From contig JALEPL010000033.1 of NCBI GenBank assembly GCA_022766245.1, forward strand, positions 1 through 64,000: DNA of 64,000 nucleotides. Direction: 5' to 3'. Shown here piece by piece: positions 32,740 to 41,108 of the stretch. The notes under the pieces are model-generated. The model made no database searches and had not been told where the DNA came from. It was given only the letters and a program-made list of their open reading frames with translations. This DNA comes from Lachnospiraceae bacterium (lineage in GTDB: Bacteria > Bacillota > Clostridia > Lachnospirales > Lachnospiraceae). The number at the start of each line of letters is the position of its first letter. The stretch's first letter is position 1. Made by a program: the position numbers and the translations under genes.

Positions 32740-33663
32740 ATGAGAAAGAAAAAGAAATGGCTGGCAATGGGACTGTGTTTTACAATTTTTGGAGCGATGG
32801 CACTGGGAAGTGGTTCCGATTCAGGGGATAGCAAGGACGTGACCACATCAGGAGAAACCGGTACGGAAAATGTCGGAGCTTCGGATAGTTCATCCGACAC
32901 AACATCTGATACGTCATCAACCAATATAACCATAGAGGAGCAGGTGCTGGTGGATGAGGGCGGCATCAAGATTACTGCAACAGAATACACGACGGATAGT
33001 ATCTGGGGAGATGGCATCAAGCTTCTGGTGGAAAATGATTCCGACACGGACTACACCGTTGGTTGCGATGCGTTGATCGTAAACGATTATATGATTACCG
33101 ACTTGTTTATAACGGATATCGCAGCGGGGAAGAAAGCCAATGAAACCATGTATCTGTCTTCCACAGAGTTGGAGGCTGCAGGAATCGACACCGTAGGAAA
33201 GGTGGAAATGTATTTCCATGCCTATGATGCAAACATGGATGATCTGTTCCAGAATACTTACGCTGAGGTGCAGACTTCCGAGTATGAAAACATGGACACC
33301 ACAGTAAACGATGAGGGAACCGAGTTGTACAATGAGAACGGCATCCGCATCGTGGGAAAGACCGTGGATGAAAACAGCTTCTGGGGAACAGCGATTCTTT
33401 TATATGTGGAGAATACCTCAGGACAGAATGCAGGAATCTCCGTAGATGATATGTCCATTAACGGATTTATGATGAGTCCCTTCTTCTCCACCACAGTCTA
33501 TGATGGAAAGAAAGCCATCGACGATATCACTATTTTCTCCAGTGATCTGGAGGAAAACGGAATCGAGACCATTGAGGATGTTGAGTTGAAATTCCACATT
33601 TATAACGCAGATACCTATGAAACGATTACGGATTCGAATCCCATTACATTTTCAGCACAGTAA
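32740..33663 (+). CDS. Secreted protein with two tandem DUF4352-like domains
   Basis: 307 residues. Signal peptide or membrane anchor at residues 5-24 (WLAMGLCFTIFGAMALGSG), a Ser/Asp/Thr-rich linker to about 62, then two related beta domains: IKITATEYTTDSIWGDGIKLLVENDS (about 75) and IRIVGKTVDENSFWGTAILLYVENTS (about 203). Each has a D-FGWG/W-G type turn, a polar ligand-like loop and an ending AYDAN/YNADT. The fold recalls immunoglobulin-like DUF4352 proteins found at the cell surface. Ligand unknown. SD GGAGG; terminator follows. Confidence 0.65.
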   Translation: MRKKKKWLAMGLCFTIFGAMALGSGSDSGDSKDVTTSGETGTENVGASDSSSDTTSDTSSTNITIEEQVLVDEGGIKITATEYTTDSIWGDGIKLLVENDSDTDYTVGCDALIVNDYMITDLFITDIAAGKKANETMYLSSTELEAAGIDTVGKVEMYFHAYDANMDDLFQNTYAEVQTSEYENMDTTVNDEGTELYNENGIRIVGKTVDENSFWGTAILLYVENTSGQNAGISVDDMSINGFMMSPFFSTTVYDGKKAIDDITIFSSDLEENGIETIEDVELKFHIYNADTYETITDSNPITFSAQ

Positions 33664-33683
33664 AACAGGGCATGAGTTAATAA

Positions 33684-33717
33684 GAGCGGTTATTGGTTAG
33701 CCAATAGCCGCTTTTTT
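33684..33717 (+). terminator. Rho-independent terminator
   Basis: Perfect 12-bp stem AGCGGTTATTGG / CCAATAGCCGCT, loop TTAG, six T. Confidence 0.92.
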
Positions 33718-33730
33718 GATAAGTGGTTGC

Positions 33731-33820
33731 AAGTTTGATTATATGGTGTTATAGTTTGAACAAACAAAAATAAAGTTTAGAATTAAAAAATAAAGTTTGG
33801 AATTCAAAAATAAAGTTTGG
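33731..33820 (+). promoter_or_regulatory. Five 20-bp-phased AGTTTG repeats, candidate operator
   Basis: Copies of an AA/TA-AGTTTG-like unit start at 33731, 33751, 33771, 33791 and 33811, exactly 20 bp apart. The last three share AAAAATAAAGTTT[AG]G. They end ten bases before the start codon of a winged-helix protein gene, so autoregulation is plausible. Confidence 0.6.
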
Positions 33821-33829
33821 TAAGGGTAT

Positions 33830-34918
33830 ATGTCATTCACAGAGAAAAAGAGAGAGGAAATCAGGAAATATATTTTACGGAAAATAGCGCAGAGAGATGG
33901 AGCTGTATTGGAGAAAACCATGGACAGCTTTGGAATCTCTAATACTACAGTAAAGCGCTATCTCAAAGATGCAATAGCTGGCGGAATTATTGAAAGTGTG
34001 GAAGGGGAGGAATGTCCCTATCGGCTGGTTCAGAAGGAGTGCCGGGTTCTAGTGTCTTTGGAGGAAAGCAGGTTGGAGGAGGATGTGCTGTTTGATCAAC
34101 ACATAGCGCCATATCTTTCAGAATGCAATGAGCGAGCACGTGCGATATGGCAGTATTGTGGCGCAGAAATTCTGAATAATGCTATTGAACATTCCGGAGG
34201 AACAAGGATTGGCATAGTAGTTCAATGCAATGCATTGAATACCACAGTAGTAATTTCTGATGACGGAGTGGGAGTTTTTTCTACCTTAATGGAGTATATG
34301 AAGGGCAATGGATGGGAGCATCCTCGTGCTGAGGATGCCCTGGTGGAGCTTTACAAAGGGAAAATCACCTGCGACAGCCGGAATCATTCCGGTGAGGGAA
34401 TATTTTTTTCATCTAAGATGATGGATTCATTTATTCTGTGGTCGGATTCATTGATTCTGAAATTTGGAAATCAGGAGAAGACGGAAGTAGTGCAGTCGCA
34501 TCTGGCTGCCTATGCATCAAGAATATGGAAGGAGAGTACCATGGTTATGATGACATTAGAAAATGAGACAGAGCGAGAGGCAGGAAAAGTATTTGATCTC
34601 TATGCTGATGTGGATGATGGCTTTGTGAGAACACGGATACCGGTAAAGGAAGCCTGCATTACCGGCGAACCGGTAGCCCGCTCCCAGGCAAGGAGAATCT
34701 GTCATCGCCTGGAAACATTTCGTGAGGTGATATTGGATTTTTCAGATGTGACTATGATGGGACAGGGCTTTGCTGATGAATTGTTCCGGGTTTATGCCGT
34801 GGCACATCCTGAGGTAATGCTTCGACCGGTGAATATGTTGCCGCAGGTGGAGCGGATGATTCGGCATGTTGGAAGGGGGGAATCCGCAAATAATATTATT
34901 TTTCCGGCTAGTTGCTGA
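33830..34918 (+). CDS. Winged-helix - GHKL ATPase - STAS-like (DUF4325) protein
   Basis: 362 residues. An N-terminal winged helix (about 8-65; ISNTTVKRYLKDAI is the recognition helix), a GHKL/HATPase domain (N-box E113-N116 in EILNNAIEHSGG, DDGVG at 144-148, HSGEG at 186-190) and a C-terminal STAS-like DUF4325 domain (about 275-350; ARSQARRICHRL, LDFSDVTMMGQGFADELFR). It has no phospho-acceptor His domain and no membrane span. It combines in one chain the parts of a SpoIIAB-like ATPase and a SpoIIAA-like STAS with DNA binding. A receiver protein follows at 35033. Function unknown. Confidence 0.8.
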   Translation: MSFTEKKREEIRKYILRKIAQRDGAVLEKTMDSFGISNTTVKRYLKDAIAGGIIESVEGEECPYRLVQKECRVLVSLEESRLEEDVLFDQHIAPYLSECNERARAIWQYCGAEILNNAIEHSGGTRIGIVVQCNALNTTVVISDDGVGVFSTLMEYMKGNGWEHPRAEDALVELYKGKITCDSRNHSGEGIFFSSKMMDSFILWSDSLILKFGNQEKTEVVQSHLAAYASRIWKESTMVMMTLENETEREAGKVFDLYADVDDGFVRTRIPVKEACITGEPVARSQARRICHRLETFREVILDFSDVTMMGQGFADELFRVYAVAHPEVMLRPVNMLPQVERMIRHVGRGESANNIIFPASC

Positions 34919-34973
34919 TGTTTTGGTGGAAAATACAGTTTGTGAAGATAGTGTCAAGTCAAATATGAAAAAC

Positions 34974-35012
34974 GACACAAGGGCTCCGTCACCTGCGGCG
35001 ACACCTCGTGTC
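34974..35012. repeat. Hairpin between ATPase-STAS gene and receiver gene
   Basis: GACACAAG / CTCGTGTC arms around a GC-rich centre; GTGTCAAG also occurs directly repeated at 34951 and 35008. It may be a weak terminator, or a relic of the CCCTGAGG family (shared GGCTCCGTC-like core). Confidence 0.4.
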
Positions 35013-35032
35013 AAGAAATAAGGGGATAAGAT

Positions 35033-35434
35033 ATGAAAGTACAGGATTTAAAGGTAGCAGTGGTGGACGATAATGTTTTTAAGTCCATGGAAATCAAACG
35101 GGCATTGGAATTCAATGGAATATCAAATATTACATTGCTGAACAATCAGGAAGATGTGTGGAATCTATTGAATCGGGAAGAAGTGGATCTGATTGTGACG
35201 GATATGCATTATCCCTTGGAAAAAGGCGCAGAAGCGGATCTTCATGCGGGATATATTTTGCTGGAAAAAATGAAGGAAAAGGGTATTCAGATTCCGGTGA
35301 TCATCTGTTCCAGCCTGAACTATCTGCCTGAAGGAGCAGTAGGCGTGGTTTGGTACAATAGGATGAAGGATCTGAACTTCGAGTTCAAGGAAGTGCTGGG
35401 GAGGGTGATGGATAATCTCTCAAAAGAACTTTAA
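35033..35434 (+). CDS. Stand-alone receiver-like protein
   Basis: 133 residues forming only a receiver domain: VVDDN (Asp12, Asp13), LIVTDMHYP (phospho-acceptor Asp57) and ICSS (switch Ser). The usual K-P after strand 5 is not clear (YNRMKDL, Lys112 may stand in). There is no output domain. It follows the winged-helix/ATPase/STAS-like gene by 114 bp, so a signalling pair is a reasonable hypothesis. Clear start with SD AAGGGG. Confidence 0.75.
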   Translation: MKVQDLKVAVVDDNVFKSMEIKRALEFNGISNITLLNNQEDVWNLLNREEVDLIVTDMHYPLEKGAEADLHAGYILLEKMKEKGIQIPVIICSSLNYLPEGAVGVVWYNRMKDLNFEFKEVLGRVMDNLSKEL

Positions 35435-35521
35435 AATCCCTATATTTCATGCTATAATATCCTCGGCAGACAAGACGCTCTGCCGGGGATATTACTTTCT
35501 CATGCCAAAAGGAGAAAAGCT

Positions 35522-37573
35522 ATGACAAGAAGCATAAAGCTAAAGGGGCGGCTGAAAAGTTACATGCAGCTTCCATTGTTTTTGACCATATTACTAATCG
35601 TTCTGAATGTACCCATGTACTTTTGGGATGTGCGTGCCGGCGTGGTGGTTTCGGTTTTTCTGGTTATCTATATAATTGTGGTGGCCATAACATATAATAG
35701 TTATAAACCGGTGCTGGTTAACGAATTGATTAATTTTGCGACGCAGTATGGAACTGTACAAAAAAAGCTCATCAATGAATTTGAGATTCCCTATGCCTTG
35801 TTGGACTATAATGGAAGGGTTTTGTGGGTCAATGAAAAGTTTACCGAGCTTACCGGAAAAGATAAGCGGTTTCATAAGTCCATCTCTACAATTTTTCCCG
35901 GGATTACCAAGGAACTGATTCGTCAGGAGGAGAATATCGAGAGTCTGGATGTTGTGTGGGAAGATCATTATTTCCGTGTGAAAATGAACAAGATTTTTTT
36001 CGAGGAAATGATGGAGAGCAGTCAGATGGTGGAGCTGCATCAGGCAGAAGAGTATCTGACAGCGGTTTACCTGTTTGATGAGACTCAGCTGAATCAGTGC
36101 CGGCAGGAAAATGAGGATCAGAAGCTGGTAGCTTCTCTGGTATATATTGACAATTATGAAGAGGCATTGAACAGCATCGAGGACGTGAAGCGGTCTCTGC
36201 TCATTGCATTGATTGAGCGGAAAATTAATAAGTATTTCTCCCAGATGGATGGGCTGGTGCGAAAAATCGAGAAGGATAAATTCTTCGTAGTGTTCCAGCA
36301 TAAGTATCTGGCGCAGATGGAAGAGAACAAGTTCAGCCTGTTGGAGGACGTAAAGACCGTTAAGGTGGGAAACGAGATGGCAGTGACCTTAAGCATTGGA
36401 ATCGGTGTCATGGGTGCTACCTATACGCAGAATTATGAGTATGCCCGAATGGCCATCGATCTGGCATTGGGTCGTGGCGGAGACCAGGTGGTGTTAAAGA
36501 AGGGTGGAGAAATTTCCTACTATGGTGGCAACACCAAGCAGGTGGATAAGAATACCCGTGTAAAGGCCCGTGTAAAGGCGCATGCTCTTCGGGAGATTCT
36601 GGAAAGCAAGGAGCATGTGATGATTATGGGGCACAGTATTCCGGACGTGGATGCCTTTGGAGCGGCGGTGGGAATATACTGTGCGGCTAAGGTGCTTGGC
36701 AAGCATGCGCAGATTGTCATCAATGAGGTGACTTCTTCCCTGCGGCCCATCAAGGATAGCTTTACTGTGGATCACGGGTATCCGGAGGATCTGTTTTTGA
36801 CCAGCGAGCGGGCATTGGATGCCATTGACAGCAATACGCTGGTGGTGGTAGTGGATACCAATCGCCCCAGCTATACGGAGTGCCCGGATCTTTTGAAGCG
36901 GGCAAAGAGCGTGGTGGTATTTGACCATCACAGACAGGGAAGCGAGGTAATCAAAAATCCTTTGCTTTCCTATATAGAACCCTATGCGTCTTCTACCTGT
37001 GAGATGATCGCAGAGGTGCTGCAGTATTTTTCTGAAAATATTAAACTCACACCGGAGGAGGCGGACTGTATTTACGCCGGAATCCTCATCGATACCAGCA
37101 ACTTTATGACAAAAACCGGTGTGCGTACCTTTGAAGCGGCAGCTTATTTGCGGCGATGTGGTGCAGAGGTGACCAGAGTTCGCAAGATGCTGCAGAATAA
37201 TATGAGTGATTATAAAGCGCGTGCGGAGGTGATTCGGCATGCTCAGGTATATCGGGGCTCCTTTGCCATTTCCATCTGTCCCGCAGGGGAGATTGAGAGT
37301 CCAACCGTGGTGGGAGCTCAGGCGGCAAATGAATTGCTGAATATTATCGGAATCCGTGCATCCTTTGTACTGACAGAGTATCAGGGAAAAATTTATGTCA
37401 GCTCCCGGTCCATTGATGAGATTAATGTACAGCGGATTATGGAGCGGTTGGGTGGCGGTGGCCATATGAATACAGCAGGATGTCAGATTCAGGGCTGCAG
37501 CTTAAAGCAGGCAGAAAAACTAATTGAAGATACCATCGATGAGATGATTGAGGAAGGAGATATTAAAGAATGA
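35522..37573 (+). CDS. gdpP: Cyclic-di-AMP phosphodiesterase GdpP
   Basis: 683 residues: two N-terminal spans (about 17-60), a PAS domain (about 80-165), a degenerate GGDEF domain (about 190-330; ends [10 protein letters not shown]), and DHH/DHHA1 domains: [29 protein letters not shown] (Asp468-His-His) and [12 protein letters not shown]. It hydrolyses c-di-AMP to pApA and so influences osmolyte transport and wall stress. The stop overlaps the rplI start (ATGA). Gene order gdpP-rplI-dnaB is conserved in Firmicutes. Confidence 0.96.
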   Translation: MTRSIKLKGRLKSYMQLPLFLTILLIVLNVPMYFWDVRAGVVVSVFLVIYIIVVAITYNSYKPVLVNELINFATQYGTVQKKLINEFEIPYALLDYNGRVLWVNEKFTELTGKDKRFHKSISTIFPGITKELIRQEENIESLDVVWEDHYFRVKMNKIFFEEMMESSQMVELHQAEEYLTAVYLFDETQLNQCRQENEDQKLVASLVYIDNYEEALNSIEDVKRSLLIALIERKINKYFSQMDGLVRKIEKDKFFVVFQHKYLAQMEENKFSLLEDVKTVKVGNEMAVTLSIGIGVMGATYTQNYEYARMAIDLALGRGGDQVVLKKGGEISYYGGNTKQVDKNTRVKARVKAHALREILESKEHVMIMGHSIPDVDAFGAAVGIYCAAKVLGKHAQIVINEVTSSLRPIKDSFTVDHGYPEDLFLTSERALDAIDSNTLVVVVDTNRPSYTECPDLLKRAKSVVVFDHHRQGSEVIKNPLLSYIEPYASSTCEMIAEVLQYFSENIKLTPEEADCIYAGILIDTSNFMTKTGVRTFEAAAYLRRCGAEVTRVRKMLQNNMSDYKARAEVIRHAQVYRGSFAISICPAGEIESPTVVGAQAANELLNIIGIRASFVLTEYQGKIYVSSRSIDEINVQRIMERLGGGGHMNTAGCQIQGCSLKQAEKLIEDTIDEMIEEGDIKE

Positions 37574-38016
37574 AAGTAATTTTATTACAGGATGTGAAGT
37601 CTCAGGGAAAAAAGGGAGACATTATCAATGTAAGTGACGCTTATGCCAGAAATCAGCTGATTCCAAAAGGATTGGGTGTGGAGGCAAACAATAAGACTTT
37701 AAACGATTTAAAGCTTCAGAATAAGCATGCAGACAAGGTGGCTGAGGAGAACTATCAGGCAGCATTGCAGTTGGCAGAGGATTTGAAGGATAAGTCTGTG
37801 GAAGTGAAGATGAAGGCCGGAGAAGGTGGAAGAACCTTTGGTTCTGTCTCTACCAAGGAGATTTCCCAGGCTGCCAAGGATCAGTTGAATTTGGAACTGG
37901 ATAAAAAGAAAATGCAGTTAAAGGATAGCATCAAGACGTTTGGCGTATATGAAGTGCCCATCCGTATTCATCCTAAGGTAACTGCTACATTGAAGGTGAA
38001 GGTTACAGAAGCCTAG
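37570..38016 (+). CDS. rplI: Ribosomal protein bL9
   Basis: 148 residues, normal length. [28 protein letters not shown] is the N-terminal L9 signature, followed by the long connecting helix and the C-terminal domain with [13 protein letters not shown]. It binds 23S rRNA at the base of the L1 stalk. Start overlaps gdpP by four bases. Confidence 0.97.
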   Translation: MKVILLQDVKSQGKKGDIINVSDAYARNQLIPKGLGVEANNKTLNDLKLQNKHADKVAEENYQAALQLAEDLKDKSVEVKMKAGEGGRTFGSVSTKEISQAAKDQLNLELDKKKMQLKDSIKTFGVYEVPIRIHPKVTATLKVKVTEA

Positions 38017-38027
38017 GAGGAGTGTAC

Positions 38028-39362
38028 ATGGAGGAGGCAGTCATTACACGGGTCATGCCAAACAGCCTGGACGCAGAGCAGTCGGTGGTAGGTGCCATGA
38101 TTATGGACAAGGACGCCATCCTTGCAGCAGGTGAGCGGCTGATTGGAGAAGACTTTTATCATAAGCAGTATGGCATTATGTTTGAGGCCATCATGGAGCT
38201 GTTCAATGCAGGTGAGCCGGTGGATCTGGTTACCCTTTCCAATAAATTAAAGGCAAAGGATGTCCCCGCTGAGTTCAGCAGTCTGGATTTTATCCGGGAT
38301 CTGGTGGACAACCGGATTACTTCTGCGAATGTGGCTTCTTACGTTACTATCGTAAAGGAAAAGTCTACCCTGCGCCGGCTGATTAAGACAGTTCAGGATA
38401 TCGAGGATGCCTGCTATGCAGGAAAGGACAGTACCGAGGATATTTTGGCGGATACAGAGAAACGCATTTTTAATCTGCTACAGAACCGCAGTGGCGGGGA
38501 TTATGTTCCCATCGAACAGGTAGTAATCAATGCGCTGGAGAAAATCGAGAAGGCATCGAAGCAGAAGGGAAGCGTAACGGGAATTGCAACAGGTTTTATT
38601 GATCTGGATTATCAGATGGCAGGATTGCAGCCCTCTGATCTGATTCTGATTGCGGCTCGTCCGTCCATGGGAAAGACGGCGTTTGTTTTGAATATTGCGG
38701 AGTATGTGGCGATTCATTCGCAACTGACCACGGCTATTTTTTCCCTGGAGATGAGTAAGGAGCAGTTGGTGAATCGTATGTTTTCCTTAGAGTCCCGGGT
38801 GGATGCCCAGAAGCTGCGTTCCGGTAATCTTACCGAGGCTGACTGGGAGATGCTGACGGAGGGAGCCGGCAATGTGGGACGGTCCAAGCTGATCATCGAT
38901 GATACGCCGGGTATTTCTATTTCTGAGCTTCGCAGCAAATGCAGGAAGTACAAGCTGGAGCATGATCTGAAGCTGATTATCATCGATTACTTACAGCTGA
39001 TGAGTGGTTCTGGTCGAAGAGCGGAGTCCAGACAGCAGGAGATTTCCGATATTTCCCGTTCCTTGAAGGCACTGGCCCGGGAACTGAATGTTCCTGTACT
39101 GGCGTTGTCACAGCTCAGCCGTGCGGTGGAGCAGCGCCCGGATCACAGACCAATGCTTTCCGATCTGCGTGAGTCCGGAGCCATCGAGCAGGATGCGGAC
39201 GTGGTAATGTTTATCTATCGAGATGATTACTACAACAAGGACAGCGAGATGAAGGGTGTGTCAGAGATTATCGTGGCAAAACAGCGAAACGGCCCCATTG
39301 GAACGGTGAACCTGGCATGGCTGCCACAGTATACGCGTTTTGCAAACATGGAGAGACAATAA
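38028..39362 (+). CDS. dnaB: Replicative DNA helicase
   Basis: 444 residues from ATG 38028, chosen because AGGAGG lies seven bases upstream (a GTG at 38022 is too close). The N-terminal domain starts PNSLDAEQSVVGAMI; the RecA-like domain has ARPSMGKTAF (Walker A), LIIIDYLQLM (Walker B) and SQLSRAVEQRPDHRP. It unwinds DNA ahead of the replisome. No intein. Followed by a hairpin plus T run. Confidence 0.97.
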   Translation: MEEAVITRVMPNSLDAEQSVVGAMIMDKDAILAAGERLIGEDFYHKQYGIMFEAIMELFNAGEPVDLVTLSNKLKAKDVPAEFSSLDFIRDLVDNRITSANVASYVTIVKEKSTLRRLIKTVQDIEDACYAGKDSTEDILADTEKRIFNLLQNRSGGDYVPIEQVVINALEKIEKASKQKGSVTGIATGFIDLDYQMAGLQPSDLILIAARPSMGKTAFVLNIAEYVAIHSQLTTAIFSLEMSKEQLVNRMFSLESRVDAQKLRSGNLTEADWEMLTEGAGNVGRSKLIIDDTPGISISELRSKCRKYKLEHDLKLIIIDYLQLMSGSGRRAESRQQEISDISRSLKALARELNVPVLALSQLSRAVEQRPDHRPMLSDLRESGAIEQDADVVMFIYRDDYYNKDSEMKGVSEIIVAKQRNGPIGTVNLAWLPQYTRFANMERQ

Positions 39363-39369
39363 GACACTA

Positions 39370-39440
39370 GCAACTGTTCATACGCCTCATCGACGAAATG
39401 CGCAGCATTTTGGAGGTTGGAGATGAACAGTTGCTTTTTT
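39370..39440 (+). terminator. Terminator-like hairpin derived from repeat, after dnaB
   Basis: Arms GCAACTGTTCAT (39370-39381) / ATGAACAGTTGC (39423-39434), perfect 12 bp, followed by six T. The arms carry the AACTGTTCA core of the mobile hairpin family, so it may be an element co-opted as a terminator. Confidence 0.7.
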
Positions 39441-39572
39441 CTACATTTTTTTCTTTTCTTCTTATGTGTTCTCCCCGAATACTGTCGGAATTCTACGATG
39501 AAAACTGATTGCGCTTGTTCTATGGGTGGGTCTATAATTTTATATCATAGATTGGTGCAAAGGAGGCAGATT

Positions 39573-40187
39573 ATGGACAAGCAACGATATATGATTTCCG
39601 ATGCGGCTGCACTGGTGAAGGTGGAATCCCATGTGTTACGGTATTGGGAAGAGGAACTAGACCTTACGATTCCCAGAAATGAAATGGGACATCGCTACTA
39701 TACAAAGGAGAACATTGATCAATTTTTCAAGATTAAGGAGTGGAAGGAAAAAGGGTATCAGTTGAAAGCCATCAAGATTCTCATACATAATGGGGGCAAT
39801 GAGGAGCTATTGCATCAGATGCCGGAATTTCAGGAGAGTTCAACACAGATGGAAAGGAAAGAAGGATTGATGACCCAGGCAAATGATCAGATGCCGGTGA
39901 ATAAGGAAGTAGCAGACAATACCCGGCGTATGGAGCAGTTTCAGGCTATGATGACCGAGATTATCCGGAATGCCATTGAGGAGAATAACGAGAATCTCAG
40001 CAAAGAGGTGGGGGAAGAGGTTCGTACCCGCATTTTAAAAGAGATGAATTATCTGGCCAGAGAGCAGGAGGATGCCCAAGAGGAGCGTTATCGCAAATTG
40101 GATGCGCTGATTCGGCAGAACATGAAGGTGAAGCAGAAAAAGGAAAAGAAGCTGTTTCACAAACGTCCCGTGGTGCAGCCCAACTAA
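39573..40187 (+). CDS. MerR-type helix-turn-helix regulator with coiled-coil tail
   Basis: 204 residues from ATG 39573 with AAAGGAGG upstream; the frame extends back to 39417 but that part overlaps the dnaB terminator. Residues 5-75 (MISDAAALVKVESHVLRYWEEELDL...RYYTKENIDQFFKIKEWKEKGYQLKAIK) are a MerR/RacA-like HTH. The remainder is a charged coiled coil ending in a basic tail. Neither an effector domain nor metal-binding Cys is seen. Similar DUF3967-type proteins occur beside dnaB in Firmicutes. Targets unknown. Confidence 0.8.
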   Translation: MDKQRYMISDAAALVKVESHVLRYWEEELDLTIPRNEMGHRYYTKENIDQFFKIKEWKEKGYQLKAIKILIHNGGNEELLHQMPEFQESSTQMERKEGLMTQANDQMPVNKEVADNTRRMEQFQAMMTEIIRNAIEENNENLSKEVGEEVRTRILKEMNYLAREQEDAQEERYRKLDALIRQNMKVKQKKEKKLFHKRPVVQPN

Positions 40188-40188
40188 A

Positions 40189-40232
40189 AAATCTCTACCG
40201 GAGAAGAAGCTTCTTTTCCGGTAGAGATTTTT
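40189..40232. terminator. Bidirectional terminator hairpin
   Basis: Perfect 13-bp stem AAATCTCTACCGG / CCGGTAGAGATTT with T run on the right and A run on the left, between the MerR-like gene (+) and the ferredoxin (-). It can serve both strands. Confidence 0.88.
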
Positions 40233-40289
40233 GCCTGTATGAGACAGGAATTGAAATCCGTTTGGATGTCACCACATGTACGCCAAAGA

Positions 40290-40460
40290 TTAGCCCTGGC
40301 TGATAGCACCTGTGGGGCAAACACCTGCACAAGATCCACACTCGATACATGTATCTGCATCGATTACGTACTGTCCGTCACCGGCTGAGATAGCGCCAAC
40401 CGGGCAGCCACCCTCGCAAGAACCGCAGCTTACGCATGTGTCAGAAATAACGTATGCCAT
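40290..40460 (-). CDS. 2[4Fe-4S] ferredoxin, 56 aa
   Basis: Short minus-strand gene. The product starts MAYVISDTCVSCGSC and carries two clostridial cluster motifs, C-x2-C-x2-C-x3-CP (TCVSCGSCEGGCP is the variant C-x2-C-x2-C-x3-C, and TCIECGSCAGVCP is the second). Length is typical of clostridial ferredoxins, low-potential electron carriers for hydrogenase, PFOR and related enzymes. AAAGGAGG lies before the ATG on the minus strand. Confidence 0.95.
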   Translation of the reverse strand: MAYVISDTCVSCGSCEGGCPVGAISAGDGQYVIDADTCIECGSCAGVCPTGAISQG

Positions 40461-40648
40461 TGTTTTGTCCTCCTTTGAATAATCATTGAATAGCTCTTAA
40501 GCTACAGTAAATTCTAATACAAAAGATTTGTTATTACAAGAGTAAATTATGAGGTATTTGTGAAAAATAATTGCATAATCAGGTATTTGGCATTATAATG
40601 TCTAGGATTAGCACAAATGTAGTTCAAAGCATAAGGAGGTACCATATT

Positions 40649-40858
40649 ATGGCACAGGTTACAGGAAAAACAATGATCGGAGAATTACTCATGATCGATG
40701 AAAATATTGCACCGATTTTACTGGAGATCGGAATGCATTGTCTGGGATGTCCTTCCTCACAGATGGAGACCATCGAGGAAGCCGCTATGGTTCATGGCAT
40801 CGAGCCTCAGGAGCTGGTGGATCGCATCAATGATTTCCTGGCAAAGGACGGAAAATAG
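40649..40858 (+). CDS. DUF1858 (hybrid-cluster-associated redox disulfide) protein
   Basis: 69 residues from ATG 40649 with AAGGAGG upstream. IGELLMIDENIAPILLEIGMHCLGCPSS contains the C-x2-C redox motif of TIGR03980/DUF1858 proteins, which are often found with hybrid-cluster proteins or other redox enzymes. None is adjacent here except the divergent ferredoxin. Substrate unknown. Confidence 0.88.
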   Translation: MAQVTGKTMIGELLMIDENIAPILLEIGMHCLGCPSSQMETIEEAAMVHGIEPQELVDRINDFLAKDGK

Positions 40859-40885
40859 AATTTTCCCGTGAAATTTAAGTAATAT

Positions 40886-40940
40886 GGAAGCCTGATTTCT
40901 ATCAAGTATGGTTGGTAGAGATCAGGCTTCCTTGTTTTTT
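40886..40940 (+). terminator. Rho-independent terminator
   Basis: Long stem GGAAGCCTGATTTCTATCA / TGGTAGAGATCAGGCTTCC with G-T pairs, then TTG and six T. Confidence 0.92.
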
Positions 40941-40942
40941 AT

Positions 40943-41015
40943 AAACTTCCGTAAATCATGTTGTTACCGCCTCATCAGAAGTGATTCAGCCTGTTCTGAA
41001 CAGTTACAAACTTCC
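40943..41015. repeat. 57-bp mobile hairpin element with 8-bp flanking direct repeats (copy 2)
   Basis: The element at 40951-41007 (GTAAATCATG ... CAGTTAC) is bounded by perfect AAACTTCC repeats at 40943-40950 and 41008-41015. Its length of 57 bp is identical to copy 1 at 3480-3536. Confidence 0.8.
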
Positions 41016-41016
41016 T

Positions 41017-41043
41017 TAAGAAAATGGGAGAAATGGCCGACAT
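41017..41043 (+). promoter_or_regulatory. Sigma-28 (FliA/SigD)-type promoter of the flagellar block
   Basis: TAAG (41017-41020), 15-bp spacer, GCCGACAT (41036-41043), close to the TAAA-N15-GCCGATAA consensus, 66 bp before the FliK-like gene. The -35 lies two bases after the right flank of a mobile hairpin element. Confidence 0.75.
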
Positions 41044-41066
41044 AGTAAATATAATGATGAAAGAGC

Positions 41067-41093
41067 ATAACTATGAAGGTACGGAATAGTTAT
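41067..41093. repeat. 27-bp minimal hairpin element in 5' leader
   Basis: ATAACTAT / ATAGTTAT arms; reverse-complement form of the 27-bp family, placed just before the SD of the 41109 gene. It could fold in the leader RNA. Confidence 0.65.
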
Positions 41094-41108
41094 GAAAGAG
41101 GTTTTTAC

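Noticed and set aside
33731..33820. Possible CRISPR array
   Set aside because: The 20-bp periodic units are contiguous with no unique spacers and no cas genes are nearby.
35594..37465. Long minus-strand frames (up to 323 codons) inside gdpP
   Set aside because: They lie opposite a clearly conserved gene and show no recognisable motifs.
39417..39572. Upstream extension of the MerR-like gene
   Set aside because: It begins inside the dnaB terminator hairpin; ATG 39573 has a perfect SD and fits the domain start.
40290..40460. Ferredoxin region as a non-coding gap
   Set aside because: The minus strand encodes two cluster motifs with a proper SD, so it is a gene.
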